Assembly (NCBI GenBank): GCA_946480015.1
Contig: CAMLIL010000136.1
Coordinates: forward strand, 1-11,774
Length of the DNA: 11,774 nucleotides
Source: an uncultured Oxalobacteraceae bacterium
Lineage (GTDB): Bacteria > Pseudomonadota > Gammaproteobacteria > Burkholderiales > Burkholderiaceae
Direction: 5' to 3'
The notes beneath the pieces were generated by a model. The model worked only from the letters and a program-made list of their open reading frames with translations. It had not been told where the DNA came from and did no database searches. Positions 1 to 6,342 of this stretch are shown in pieces. The stretch's first letter is position 1, and every line of letters begins with the position of its first letter. A program made the position numbers and the translations under genes.

Positions 1-496
1 TATTGACCACGCCCTGGATCAGGGTCAGGGTGACCATGTCGCCGTTGGCGATGTGCGCCACTTCGTGGCCCAGCACGGCTTCGACTTCGTCACGGTTCAT
101 GCCCTGCAGCAGGCCGGTCGACACCGCCACCAGCGCGGAATTCTTGAAGGCGCCGGTGGCAAACGCGTTCGGCTCGCCGTCGTAGACCGCCACTTCGGGC
201 ATGCCGATGCCGGCGCGCTCGGCCAGCTGGCGCACCGTATTGACAAGCCACAGCTCGGTCGAGTTGGAGGGCTGCTCGATCACGCGCGCGCCGGTCGACC
301 ACTTGGCCATGGGTTTGCTGATCAGCAGGGAAAAAATCGAGCCGGTGAAGCCGACCACGGCCGAGAACACCAGCAAGGAGCCGACATTGATGCCCCCCGG
401 CCCCACGCCGCGCCCGATACCGAGGACGTTCAAGACGATCGACAGCACCAGCATCACAGCCAGGTTGGTGAGAATGAACAGCACGATTCGCTTCAT
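1..496 (-). CDS. htpX: Protease HtpX, N-terminal part (runs off left edge)
   Basis: HtpX is an M48-family zinc metalloprotease of the inner membrane that takes part in quality control of damaged membrane proteins. The 165 residues in the window start [14 protein letters not shown], a first membrane segment (about residues 3-22). A second hydrophobic segment lies at about 39-59, followed by the conserved stretch around SKPMAKW. The zinc motif HEVAH is at residues 144-148, close to its place in E. coli HtpX, and is followed by IANGDMVT. The start at 496 has a GGAG ribosome site eight bases upstream. The C-terminal part, with the third zinc ligand, lies outside the window. It is transcribed from its own promoter at 535-563 after a terminator, so it looks separate from the upstream phosphoesterase gene. 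Family identity is secure; nothing odd is seen in the visible part. Confidence 0.96.
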   Translation of the reverse strand, partial: MKRIVLFILTNLAVMLVLSIVLNVLGIGRGVGPGGINVGSLLVFSAVVGFTGSIFSLLISKPMAKWSTGARVIEQPSNSTELWLVNTVRQLAERAGIGMPEVAVYDGEPNAFATGAFKNSALVAVSTGLLQGMNRDEVEAVLGHEVAHIANGDMVTLTLIQGVVN

Positions 497-534
497 GACA
501 GGACTCCGGCGACGGAAATGTTTGACAGGCTGCT

Positions 535-563
535 AAGATAAGGTTGGCGGCGATAAAAAACAA
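535..563 (-). promoter_or_regulatory. Promoter of htpX
   Basis: On the minus strand TTGTTT (563-558) and TATCTT (540-535) are separated by exactly 17 bases. This puts the transcription start near 528 and gives a leader of about 32 bases before the htpX ATG. The -35 hexamer is poor (three of six matches). The CTTG just upstream resembles the start of a sigma-32 -35 box (CTTGAA), and htpX is heat-induced in E. coli, but the CCCCAT-type -10 of sigma-32 is not evident. Sigma-70 use is the simpler reading. Confidence 0.5.
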
Positions 564-579
564 GCTCGCGCTAAGCTTG
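555..579 (-). terminator. Rho-independent terminator after the PHP phosphoesterase gene
   Basis: Read on the minus strand, CAAGCT (579-574) and AGCTTG (566-561) pair as a 6-bp stem around a 7-base loop, followed directly by six T (560-555). It ends transcripts of the RNase AM-like gene (720-1562). The last stem bases and the first T's also form the -35 hexamer of htpX, so terminator and promoter share sequence. Confidence 0.7.
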
Positions 580-618
580 GCTTAAGGCGAACCGGTCATG
601 CCGCCTGGCGCCGCCTTA

Positions 619-719
619 GAGGCTGTTTCAAAATGGGCAGGGCTAGGCGCAGCGACGAAGACAGTGCGCCTGCACGGCAAGGCGCTGCAACGACGCCATG
701 CCCATTTTGAAACAGCCTC
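619..719. repeat. 101-bp palindromic-end element flanked by TTA repeats (MITE-like)
   Basis: The arms 619-639 and 699-719 are perfect 21-bp inverted repeats, beginning GAGGCTGTTTC at each end. The 59-base centre holds a smaller hairpin (GCGCCT 666-671 with AGGCGC 680-685). The element is flanked by TTA at 616-618 and TTA at 720-722, which fits a 3-bp target duplication. No coding capacity is present, so any transposase would have to act in trans. Three-base TNA duplications are known for some IS5-family groups, so a non-autonomous IS5-like derivative is a possible origin (inference). Alternatively it is a dispersed intergenic palindrome of the REP type. As RNA it would fold into one long hairpin, but no T-run follows it on either strand. 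Only one copy is in the window. Confidence 0.7.
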
Positions 720-1562
720 TTAGAACCAGTCGTGCCAGACCGGTTTGAGTCCCGCCGGCAAGGGCGGCAGGACGGCGAAGTCCAGGCGCGCTTCGCCGGG
801 GGCGTGGAAGTCGGTGCCGCGCGAGGCCAGAAAGCCGCCGCGCCGGGCTTTTTCGGCATACTCGGCATACTGGTCGGGGCTGTGACTGCCGGTGACCACT
901 TCGATGGCGGTGCCGCCCAGTTGCTTGAACTCGTCGAACAGGGCGCCCTCCTCCAGCTCGCTGAACCGGTAGCGGCCCGGATGGGCCACCACGGCGATGC
1001 CGCCGGCGGCGCGGATCCAGCCGACCGCGTCGGTCAGGCTGGCCCAGCGGTGCGGCACATAGCCCGGCTTGCCTTCGGTCAGGTACTTGCGAAACACTTC
1101 GGGAATGTTGGCGCAGGCGCCGATTTCGATCAGGTAGCGGGCGAAATGGGTGCGCGACATCAGGTCGGGATTGTCGACGTATTTGAGCGCCCCTTCGTAG
1201 GCGCCGGGAATGCCGGCGCGGGCCAGCTGCGCGGCCATTTCGCGTCCGCGCGCGTCGCGCCCGTTGCGGGTGGCGGCCAGTCCTTGCAGCAGCACCGGGT
1301 TGGTTTCGTCGACCTGCAAACCGACGATGTGCACGGTTTCGCTGGCCCAGGTGATCGAAATCTCGACCCCGGCCACGAAGCGCATGCCCAGCGCCAGCGC
1401 CGCTTCGCGCGCACGCCCGACCCCGCCGACTTCATCGTGGTCGGTCAGGGCCCACACGTTCACGCCCGCCTTGTGCGCGTACTTCGCCACGGCGGCCGGA
1501 GCCAGTACCCCGTCGGATACGTTGGAATGGCAGTGCAGATCGACGTTCGGCAAACTCGGCAT
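720..1562 (-). CDS. rnm: RNase AM / 3',5'-nucleoside bisphosphate phosphatase (PHP family)
   Basis: This is a 280-residue cytoplasmic PHP-domain phosphoesterase. Relatives (E. coli YciV/RNase AM and the Chromobacterium 3',5'-nucleotide bisphosphatase) remove nucleotides 5'-3' from short RNAs, mature rRNA 5' ends and hydrolyse pAp. The metal-site motifs appear in order: DLHCHS (residues 8-13), Asp17, TDHDE (40-44), GVEIS (65-69), SRTHFARYL mid-protein, AHPGRY and GTDFHAP near the C-terminus. I chose ATG at 1562 because family members begin just ahead of the DLHCHS strand. The in-frame TTG at 1601 would add 13 unrelated residues and sits about where transcription should begin. The ribosome site is weak (TTGAG). 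The TAA stop (722-720) is also the flanking repeat of the adjacent 101-bp element. The alpha/beta hydrolase gene ends 81 bases upstream, so co-transcription is possible. Confidence 0.9.
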   Translation of the reverse strand: MPSLPNVDLHCHSNVSDGVLAPAAVAKYAHKAGVNVWALTDHDEVGGVGRAREAALALGMRFVAGVEISITWASETVHIVGLQVDETNPVLLQGLAATRNGRDARGREMAAQLARAGIPGAYEGALKYVDNPDLMSRTHFARYLIEIGACANIPEVFRKYLTEGKPGYVPHRWASLTDAVGWIRAAGGIAVVAHPGRYRFSELEEGALFDEFKQLGGTAIEVVTGSHSPDQYAEYAEKARRGGFLASRGTDFHAPGEARLDFAVLPPLPAGLKPVWHDWF

Positions 1563-1607
1563 ACTCAATAAAACACGCCCAGCGGCGCGAGGATTCGACA
1601 AGCCTTC

Positions 1608-1613
1608 ATTGTA
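1608..1613 (-). promoter_or_regulatory. Possible -10 box for the PHP phosphoesterase gene
   Basis: TACAAT (1613-1608, minus strand) matches the sigma-70 -10 consensus at five of six positions and sits about 45 bases before the chosen ATG. No convincing -35 lies 16-18 bases upstream, so the promoter is weak, activator-dependent or spurious. Confidence 0.35.
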
Positions 1614-1643
1614 CGCTGCCCGCGCCGGATCGTTTTTACGGCG

Positions 1644-2525
1644 TCATGATTCGCTCAGGAAATCTTCCAGTAGTTGCGCCAATGCCTCGGGTTGGTCGTG
1701 ATGGAGCATGTGACCAGCGTCCAGCATCATGTGCGGCGTGACATGCCGCACATGGGCGAGGCGGCGGTCGACCTCGGCGCGCGCCTGTTCCTTCGGCCCC
1801 ATCCATAGCCACATATTGGTGTCTTCCGCTTCCACCCACAGCACCGGGGCGGTGATGTTCTTCCAGCAGGCCAGCACTTCCTCGACCTGGTATAGCAGCG
1901 GGCCCGGCTGCTTGTGGGCGGGATCGCCGAGGATCTCCCATTCGCCCGCTTCATTTTGCGCCGCCCAGTGGCGCGACAGAAACGCGGCGCGCTCATCGGA
2001 CAGGCGCGGGTTGGTTTTCTGCAAGCGCGCGGCGACCGCCTCCGCGCTGGGATAGCTGCGCAAGGTGGCGGGCTCGCGCAGGCCGTCGAGCCAGCGGCGC
2101 AACTGGCCTGGCGCCTGCGCCGGTGTGGCCGCCTTCAGGCCGAACCCCTCCAGGTTGATCAGGCGGCGTACCCGTTCGGGCCGCACGCCCGCGTACAGGC
2201 TGACGACATTGCCGCCCATGCTGTGACCGAGCAGGTTGACCGCTTCGCCGGGCGCGTAATGGTCGAGCAGCGCGTCGAGGTCGGCCAGGTAGTCGGGAAA
2301 CCAGTAGGTGTCGGCCTGCGACCAGTCCGACAGGCCGAACCCGCGCCAGTCCGGGGCGATCACGTGCCACTCGTTTTTGAGGCAATCGACCACGAACTGA
2401 AAGGAGGCGGCCACATCCATCCAGCCGTGCACCATGAACAGCTTGGGTGCGCCCTGCCGGCCCCACTGGCGCACGTGGGTGCGCAGGCCGCGGATGGGAA
2501 CAAATTCGGAGCGGGATGGAAGCAT
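1644..2525 (-). CDS. Alpha/beta hydrolase
   Basis: This is a 293-residue alpha/beta-hydrolase-fold protein with no signal peptide, so presumably cytoplasmic. The oxyanion region VHGWMD (32-37), the conserved DWRGFGLSD (59-67) and the nucleophile elbow GHSMGG (100-105, Ser102) fit the family. The likely acid is at VEAED (231-235, Asp235), and the catalytic His is in DAGHMLHH (His272). A cap domain of about 100 residues lies between about 128 and 225. The layout resembles epoxide-hydrolase, lactonase or ester-hydrolase relatives; the Ser nucleophile favours ester or lactone substrates over epoxide or haloalkane chemistry. The substrate cannot be read from sequence. The ATG at 2525 has a GAGG ribosome site seven bases upstream. 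An in-frame ATG at 2567 overlaps the -10 box and would not be transcribed. The next gene downstream is the RNase AM homologue. Confidence 0.9.
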   Translation of the reverse strand: MLPSRSEFVPIRGLRTHVRQWGRQGAPKLFMVHGWMDVAASFQFVVDCLKNEWHVIAPDWRGFGLSDWSQADTYWFPDYLADLDALLDHYAPGEAVNLLGHSMGGNVVSLYAGVRPERVRRLINLEGFGLKAATPAQAPGQLRRWLDGLREPATLRSYPSAEAVAARLQKTNPRLSDERAAFLSRHWAAQNEAGEWEILGDPAHKQPGPLLYQVEEVLACWKNITAPVLWVEAEDTNMWLWMGPKEQARAEVDRRLAHVRHVTPHMMLDAGHMLHHDQPEALAQLLEDFLSES

Positions 2526-2550
2526 GGCAACCTCGGACTGGACAATGAAT

Positions 2551-2571
2551 CGAACGACCGTTCGCATTATA
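2551..2571 (-). promoter_or_regulatory. Hydrolase promoter with an overlapping palindromic operator candidate
   Basis: On the minus strand a perfect TATAAT (2571-2566) lies about 40 bases before the hydrolase ATG. The -35 is poor (TCGAGC at an 18-base spacing). Immediately downstream, at 2551-2564, is the palindrome CGAACG-AC-CGTTCG, covering the expected transcription start near 2559. Palindromes of the form AACG-NN-CGTT at the start site are typical of TetR-family repressor sites. No TetR-type gene is in the window, so the regulator would be encoded elsewhere. Confidence 0.6.
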
Positions 2572-2640
2572 CCGGCGTGTTGAATTCCTGCTCGACATCC
2601 CCATTTCCAAGCGATGCCGCCGGCAACACGGGCGACGGCG

Positions 2641-2646
2641 TAAAAT
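2641..2646 (+). promoter_or_regulatory. Possible -10 box for the gamma-carbonic anhydrase gene
   Basis: TAAAAT (five of six matches to TATAAT) lies 38 bases before the ATG at 2684. The region 16-18 bases upstream is GC-rich with no recognisable -35. No Shine-Dalgarno sequence precedes the ATG, so initiation may rely on an unstructured leader. Confidence 0.35.
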
Positions 2647-2683
2647 ATCGGCTTTCCCCTCCACTCTTTCCACAGCGATCACC

Positions 2684-3208
2684 ATGGCAATTTACCAACT
2701 GGGCGACGACGCGCCCGAGATCGACGCATCCGCCTACGTGGCCGACGCCGCCACGGTGATCGGCAAGGTCACGCTGGCGGAAAACACCTCGGTGTGGCCG
2801 GGCGTAACGCTACGCGGCGACAACGAGCGCATCACCATCGGCGCCGGCAGCAATGTGCAGGAAGGCACGGTGATGCACACCGACATGGGCTACCCGCTGA
2901 CCATCGGCAGCCACGTCACCATCGGCCACCAGGCCATGCTGCATGGCTGCACGGTGGGCGACGGCGCGCTGATCGGCATCCAGGCGGTGGTGCTCAATGG
3001 CGCGAAGATCGGCAAGGGATGCCTGGTCGGCGCCGGCGCCCTGGTCACGGAAGGCAAAGAATTCCCGGACCATACGCTGATCATCGGCGCGCCCGCCAAG
3101 GCGGTGCGCACGCTCACGGCGGACGACCTCGCCAAGCTGGAAGCCAACGCCGCCAATTACATCGCGCGCGCCCAGCTGTTCAAGACGGCACTCAAGAAAA
3201 TTGGATAA
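2684..3208 (+). CDS. Gamma-carbonic anhydrase family protein (YrdA-like)
   Basis: This 174-residue left-handed beta-helix protein has repeated hexapeptides (for example IGAGSN, IGSHVT, IGHQAM, IGIQAV, IGKGCL). It forms trimers in this family, with a metal bound between subunits. The metal histidines are His65 (in MHTDMG), His82 and His87 (in IGHQAMLHG). His82 and His87 keep the five-residue spacing of the Cam enzyme. The structural Arg44 and Asp46 (LRGD) and Gln59 are also present. The short gap between the first and second His lacks the acidic loop of Methanosarcina Cam, as in YrdA, PaaY and CamH. Carbonic anhydrase activity is therefore possible but often weak or redox-dependent in this subgroup. 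The C-terminal helix (about 147-172) is normal. The stop is only three bases before the hslO start, so the two genes form an operon. Confidence 0.93.
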   Translation: MAIYQLGDDAPEIDASAYVADAATVIGKVTLAENTSVWPGVTLRGDNERITIGAGSNVQEGTVMHTDMGYPLTIGSHVTIGHQAMLHGCTVGDGALIGIQAVVLNGAKIGKGCLVGAGALVTEGKEFPDHTLIIGAPAKAVRTLTADDLAKLEANAANYIARAQLFKTALKKIG

Positions 3209-3211
3209 GAC

Positions 3212-4168
3212 ATGACTTCAACGACCAGCAACGACACCCTGCAGAAATTCATCTTCGACAACGCCGCCGTGCGCGGCGAGTTTGTCGAGATCTCCGACAC
3301 CTGGCGCGAAATCCAGAACCGGCACGCTTACCCGCCGGCCGTGCGCAAGGTGCTCGGCGAGATGGTGGCGGCGGCGGCGCTGCTGTCGGCCAATCTCAAG
3401 TTCAATGGCGCCATCGTCATGCAAATCCACGGCGACGGGCCGGTGCGTTTGCTGGTGGTCGAGTGCGATTCCGAACTGCGCCTGCGCGCCACCGCCAAGG
3501 TGGCCGAAGGCGCCGAGGTGGCGGACGACGCCGACCTGAGCAGCATGCTCAACGCCACCGGGCATGGGCGCTTTGTGATCACCCTCGATCCGCTCGACAA
3601 GGTGCCGGGCCAGCAACCCTATCAGGGTATCGTGCCGCTGGACGGGGCCGACATGGCCACCGTGATCGAAAACTATATGCTGCGTTCGGAGCAGATGGAC
3701 ACGCGCCTGTGGCTGGCGGCGGACAACGCCGTCTCGCGCGGACTGCTGCTGCAAAAACTGCCGCGCCACAGCGGCAAGGATGATCAGCGCGCGCAGGCGA
3801 GCGAAGAGGAAGACCTGGAAACCTGGAACCGCGCCGTGGTGCTGGCGTCGACCCTGAAGCAGGATGAGCTGCTCACGACCGACATCGAAACCCTGATGAA
3901 CCGGCTGTTTTGGGAAGAAACCATTCGCGTGTTCGAACCGGCCCATCCGCAATTTCATTGCAGCTGCACGCGCGAGAAAGTCGGCAATATGCTCAAGATA
4001 CTGGGCAGCGCGGAAGTCGAGTCGGCCCTGTCCGAGCTGGGCCAGTTGGCGATCAATTGCGATTTTTGCGGCAAGCATTACGCCTTCGACAAGGTCGACT
4101 GCGCACAATTGTTTGCCAGCAGCGCGCCCGTCGAGGCGCTGCTGCCGGCCAGCGATGTGAAGCATTGA
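3212..4168 (+). CDS. hslO: Hsp33 redox-regulated chaperone
   Basis: Hsp33 is a cytoplasmic holdase chaperone that is inactive when reduced with zinc bound. It is switched on by oxidative unfolding (hypochlorite, or peroxide plus heat). At 318 residues this copy is slightly longer than the E. coli protein. The N-terminal chaperone domain begins DTLQKFIFDNAAVRGEF. The four zinc cysteines are C250 and C252 (CSC) and C283 and C286 (CDFC), the CxC...CxxC redox switch. A run of acidic residues at about 195-203 (ASEEEDLE) lies in the linker that senses unfolding. The GGATAAGA ribosome site is partly inside the end of the preceding gene, which suggests coupled expression. A bidirectional terminator follows about 95 bases after the stop. 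Confidence 0.97.
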   Translation: MTSTTSNDTLQKFIFDNAAVRGEFVEISDTWREIQNRHAYPPAVRKVLGEMVAAAALLSANLKFNGAIVMQIHGDGPVRLLVVECDSELRLRATAKVAEGAEVADDADLSSMLNATGHGRFVITLDPLDKVPGQQPYQGIVPLDGADMATVIENYMLRSEQMDTRLWLAADNAVSRGLLLQKLPRHSGKDDQRAQASEEEDLETWNRAVVLASTLKQDELLTTDIETLMNRLFWEETIRVFEPAHPQFHCSCTREKVGNMLKILGSAEVESALSELGQLAINCDFCGKHYAFDKVDCAQLFASSAPVEALLPASDVKH

Positions 4169-4262
4169 CCGCGACACCGTCATGCACCGCGTATGGCAGT
4201 GCCGGATCTGATCGAGCTAGAACGAATGGAGCGGGACTGCACGCCGGGGAAACGCTATAGCG

Positions 4263-4297
4263 AAAAAACACCGCAGGTACGAATGGCGGTGTTTCTT
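4263..4297. terminator. Bidirectional terminator between hslO and the rcnB-like gene
   Basis: AAACACCGC (4266-4274) and GCGGTGTTT (4286-4294) form a perfect 9-bp stem around an 11-base loop. A-rich sequence lies on the left and TTTCTT on the right, so RNA from either strand ends in a U-rich tail. It sits between convergent genes: hslO from the left and the RcnB-like gene from the right. The interval 4169-4262 before it holds no gene that I can support. Confidence 0.85.
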
Positions 4298-4311
4298 AAG
4301 CAGCCCGTCGC

Positions 4312-4755
4312 TTAGTTATTCAGCAGCACCTGAGCGATGATCCCGGTGGCGAGCGCAACGAGCACGTAATCATTCCCGGCGCGTACCCAGTGCGTGCCGC
4401 GCGGTGGCGCGCTCAGGTTGTAGCGGTGCCAGTCGCTGACGACGTAGCGGTCGCTGTAGTACGTGCCGGGCAGGCGTCGACCCTGGTACAGATCATTGCG
4501 CGGACCGGCGCCGCGGCGGCTGTAGCTGCCATAGACCGGTTCCTGGCGCCCTTCCCGCTGGCGCTCGGTATGATCGCGGCGGTGATCGTCACGATGGTCG
4601 TTGTCGTAGCGGCTATCGCGATCATAACGATTGTCGCGCTGGACCTGCCCGTCGCGCTGGCTGCGGTAATCGCCGCCGTACTGTTGCGCGAAGGCGGAAG
4701 AAGCCGAGCCCAGACAAACGGCGGCAACGGCAAACACGATGGCTTTGGTAGTCAT
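4312..4755 (-). CDS. RcnB-family periplasmic protein
   Basis: This is a 147-residue exported protein. Residues 1-23 are a signal peptide with an AFA|QQ cleavage site. Residues 26-75 are a very polar, low-complexity stretch of Asp, Arg, His and Tyr (such as DRDSRYDNDHRDDHRRD). The C-terminal 50 residues match the RcnB domain: VVSDWHRYNL, PPRGTHWVR, then GNDYVLVALATG and a hydrophobic end. E. coli RcnB is a periplasmic protein needed for nickel/cobalt homeostasis with the RcnA exporter. No rcnA or rcnR is visible here, so a metal role is inference, and many RcnB-domain proteins are uncharacterised envelope proteins. The His/Asp-rich middle could bind cations. An AGGAG ribosome site lies seven bases before the ATG at 4755. 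Convergent with hslO. Confidence 0.85.
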   Translation of the reverse strand: MTTKAIVFAVAAVCLGSASSAFAQQYGGDYRSQRDGQVQRDNRYDRDSRYDNDHRDDHRRDHTERQREGRQEPVYGSYSRRGAGPRNDLYQGRRLPGTYYSDRYVVSDWHRYNLSAPPRGTHWVRAGNDYVLVALATGIIAQVLLNN

Positions 4756-4776
4756 ACTTGCTCCTGTGGTCAGATA

Positions 4777-4878
4777 AAACGCAAGGCGTTTCGACAGTCC
4801 CGCAAGAGTTCTGCTCCTTCTGGGACATGGAGAACAATACGTTCGTCCATGTATGTATTAAACCCCGGAAGCCATGTA
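4777..4878 (-). promoter_or_regulatory. Upstream region of the rcnB-like gene: repeats and leader hairpin
   Basis: The 150-base gap 4756-4905 contains repeated sites. CCATGTA occurs at 4847-4853 and 4872-4878, exactly 25 bases apart. ACATGGA at 4825-4831 is an inverted partner to TCCATGT (4846-4852) with 14 bases between. Near the gene, AAACGC (4777-4782) and GCGTTT (4786-4791) form a 6-bp, 3-base-loop hairpin about 20 bases before the start codon. An AGGAGCA string appears twice in the leader, once as the real ribosome site and once about 50 bases upstream. I could not place a convincing promoter; TTGTAC followed by an AT-rich block (4853-4862) is the best guess. Confidence 0.4.
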
Positions 4879-4905
4879 CAACCTAGCCGACTTCAGTAAG
4901 AAGTG

Positions 4906-6342
4906 TTACAGGACAATACTGGCCAATGCCGCCTGCAAGCCGGGATAGCGGAAGCTGAAACCGCTGCCGGCCAGGCGCGCGGGCACCACGCGCTGGCCTT
5001 CCAGCAGCAGATCGGCCTGTTCGCCCAGGACCAGGCGCATTGGCCAGGCGGGCGTGGGCATGAAGCAAGGGCGGTGCAGGAGCGTGGCTGCAACCTTGCT
5101 GAACTGCTTCTGCGGCACACTCTCGGGCGCGGTGAAATTGAAGGCCCCGCCCTCCTGATGGCGCCACACATGCGCGATGGCGCCGATCAGGTCGTCGACA
5201 TGGATCCACGACAGCCATTGGCGCCCATCGCCCAGAGCGCCGCCCAGGCCCAGCTTGATCGGCAAGAGCATCATCGGCAGCGCGCCCTGCGTGCCCAGCA
5301 CCAGCCCGAAGCGCATGCAGGCCACCTTGACGCCGAATGCCGCCGCGCCCGACGCGGCCTGTTCCCACTCGCGGCACAGGTCCGACATGAACATTGCCCG
5401 CGCAGGCGCATCCTCGGTGAGGCTGCGGTCGTCGCCGCGCGCCTGCACGCCGTAGTAGCCGATCGCCGAGGCCGACAGCAGCATGGCGGGCTTGTGGTCG
5501 GCACTGGCCATCCAGTTGACCAGCTTGCGCGTCAGTCCGATCCGGCTGGCGCGCAAGCTTGCCTTGCGCGCCGCGCTCCAGCGCCAGCCGAGAATGCGCG
5601 CGCCGGCCAGATTGATCACCACGTCGAAGCGGCGCGACGGTGGCAACTGGTCCAGACTGGCAACGCACTCGACGCGGCCGTCAAACATCCATGCCGCCGC
5701 GCGCGGCTGGCGGGTAAGCAGGGTGACGCGGTGCTGGTCGGCCAGCAAGGCGCGCACCAGGCGCTGGCCGATGAAGCCGGTTCCTCCAGTGACCAGCACG
5801 CTGGAAGCGGTATCGCTGAAGTGCACGCGCGGCGCCTCGTGCCGCCCGATGGCGCGCGCGGCCAGCGCGTCGCGAATTGCCGACATGCCGACACCGACGC
5901 CGCACAGCGCAAGGAAGGCGCCCAGCAAACCGTTGGGATGCCATGCCAGCGCAGTGGGCAAGGCCAGCCACGCGGGCGCGTCCAGTGCGAGCAAGGCGAG
6001 AAAGGCGCCACCATTGATCGCCAGAACCGTATGCGTGACGCGCTCGGTCGCTGGCAACAGGCGCGTGCGGTCCTCGACCACGAAATCCCACAAGGTCAGG
6101 CCGATCTCGACGGCGAATACCACGATGACGGCAACTGCCCACCAACCGTGAAACTGCCATGACGACAGACCGATGAACAGCGCGCTGTACAGCGCCGCGC
6201 GCAGTGCGTGGATCGCCAGTTCCGTGCGCGCCGTGTCGCGCCGGGGCAGCGCTTCGGTCAGCTCGTGGTGGTAGACAGTATCGAAAGCGCCCAGGCAGCC
6301 CTGTGCCGCCATCAACTGCAAGGCGAGATGATGCGTGTTCAT
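4906..6342 (-). CDS. TIGR01777 SDR-like epimerase with an N-terminal membrane domain
   Basis: This is a 478-residue fusion. Residues from about 180 onward form a TIGR01777 (YfcH-like) NAD(P)-binding Rossmann protein: VLVTGGTGFIG (182-192), INLAG (243-247), SASAIGYYG (290-298) in place of the usual YxxxK region, LSWIHVDDLIGAI later, and a DUF1731-type C-terminus. Family members are about 300 residues. Here 180 extra residues precede it, with about four hydrophobic segments (roughly 49-60, 68-85, 104-120, 138-156). They carry conserved-looking polar residues: DTVYHHE (21-27), ELAIHALR (41-48), WDFVVED (85-91) and ERVTH (100-104). I do not recognise this domain. It should anchor the enzyme to the inner membrane. 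A strong GGAGGTGA ribosome site precedes the ATG, which overlaps the upstream gene's stop as ATGA. It is last in a four-gene operon. Substrate unknown. Confidence 0.88.
   Translation of the reverse strand: MNTHHLALQLMAAQGCLGAFDTVYHHELTEALPRRDTARTELAIHALRAALYSALFIGLSSWQFHGWWAVAVIVVFAVEIGLTLWDFVVEDRTRLLPATERVTHTVLAINGGAFLALLALDAPAWLALPTALAWHPNGLLGAFLALCGVGVGMSAIRDALAARAIGRHEAPRVHFSDTASSVLVTGGTGFIGQRLVRALLADQHRVTLLTRQPRAAAWMFDGRVECVASLDQLPPSRRFDVVINLAGARILGWRWSAARKASLRASRIGLTRKLVNWMASADHKPAMLLSASAIGYYGVQARGDDRSLTEDAPARAMFMSDLCREWEQAASGAAAFGVKVACMRFGLVLGTQGALPMMLLPIKLGLGGALGDGRQWLSWIHVDDLIGAIAHVWRHQEGGAFNFTAPESVPQKQFSKVAATLLHRPCFMPTPAWPMRLVLGEQADLLLEGQRVVPARLAGSGFSFRYPGLQAALASIVL

Noticed and set aside
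596..868. Minus-strand open frame across the 101-bp element
   Set aside because: It lies in a different frame from the phosphoesterase gene, starts inside it, and its end is read from the palindromic element. No ribosome site or domain was seen.
1563..1601. Longer start (TTG at 1601) for the PHP phosphoesterase
   Set aside because: The extra 13 residues precede the usual N-terminus of the family and the codon lies about at the predicted transcription start, so ATG at 1562 is preferred.
1914..2759. Plus-strand frame of 281 codons overlapping the hydrolase and the start of the carbonic anhydrase gene
   Set aside because: It covers the hydrolase on the other strand, runs across its promoter and into the next gene in the wrong frame, and has no family features.
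3218..4183. Open frame of 321 codons on the minus strand opposite hslO
   Set aside because: Shadow of hslO, whose cysteine motif and length fix the coding strand.
4890..4904. Small inverted repeat ACTTC/GAAGT just after the epimerase stop
   Set aside because: Five base pairs with no T-run is too weak to call a terminator and can occur by chance.
4903..6162. Long open frame of 419 codons on the plus strand opposite the epimerase
   Set aside because: It is an antisense shadow caused by GC-rich third positions. The minus-strand frame has the Rossmann motif, a strong ribosome site and operon overlaps, while the plus frame has low-complexity Ala/Arg/Gln/His content.
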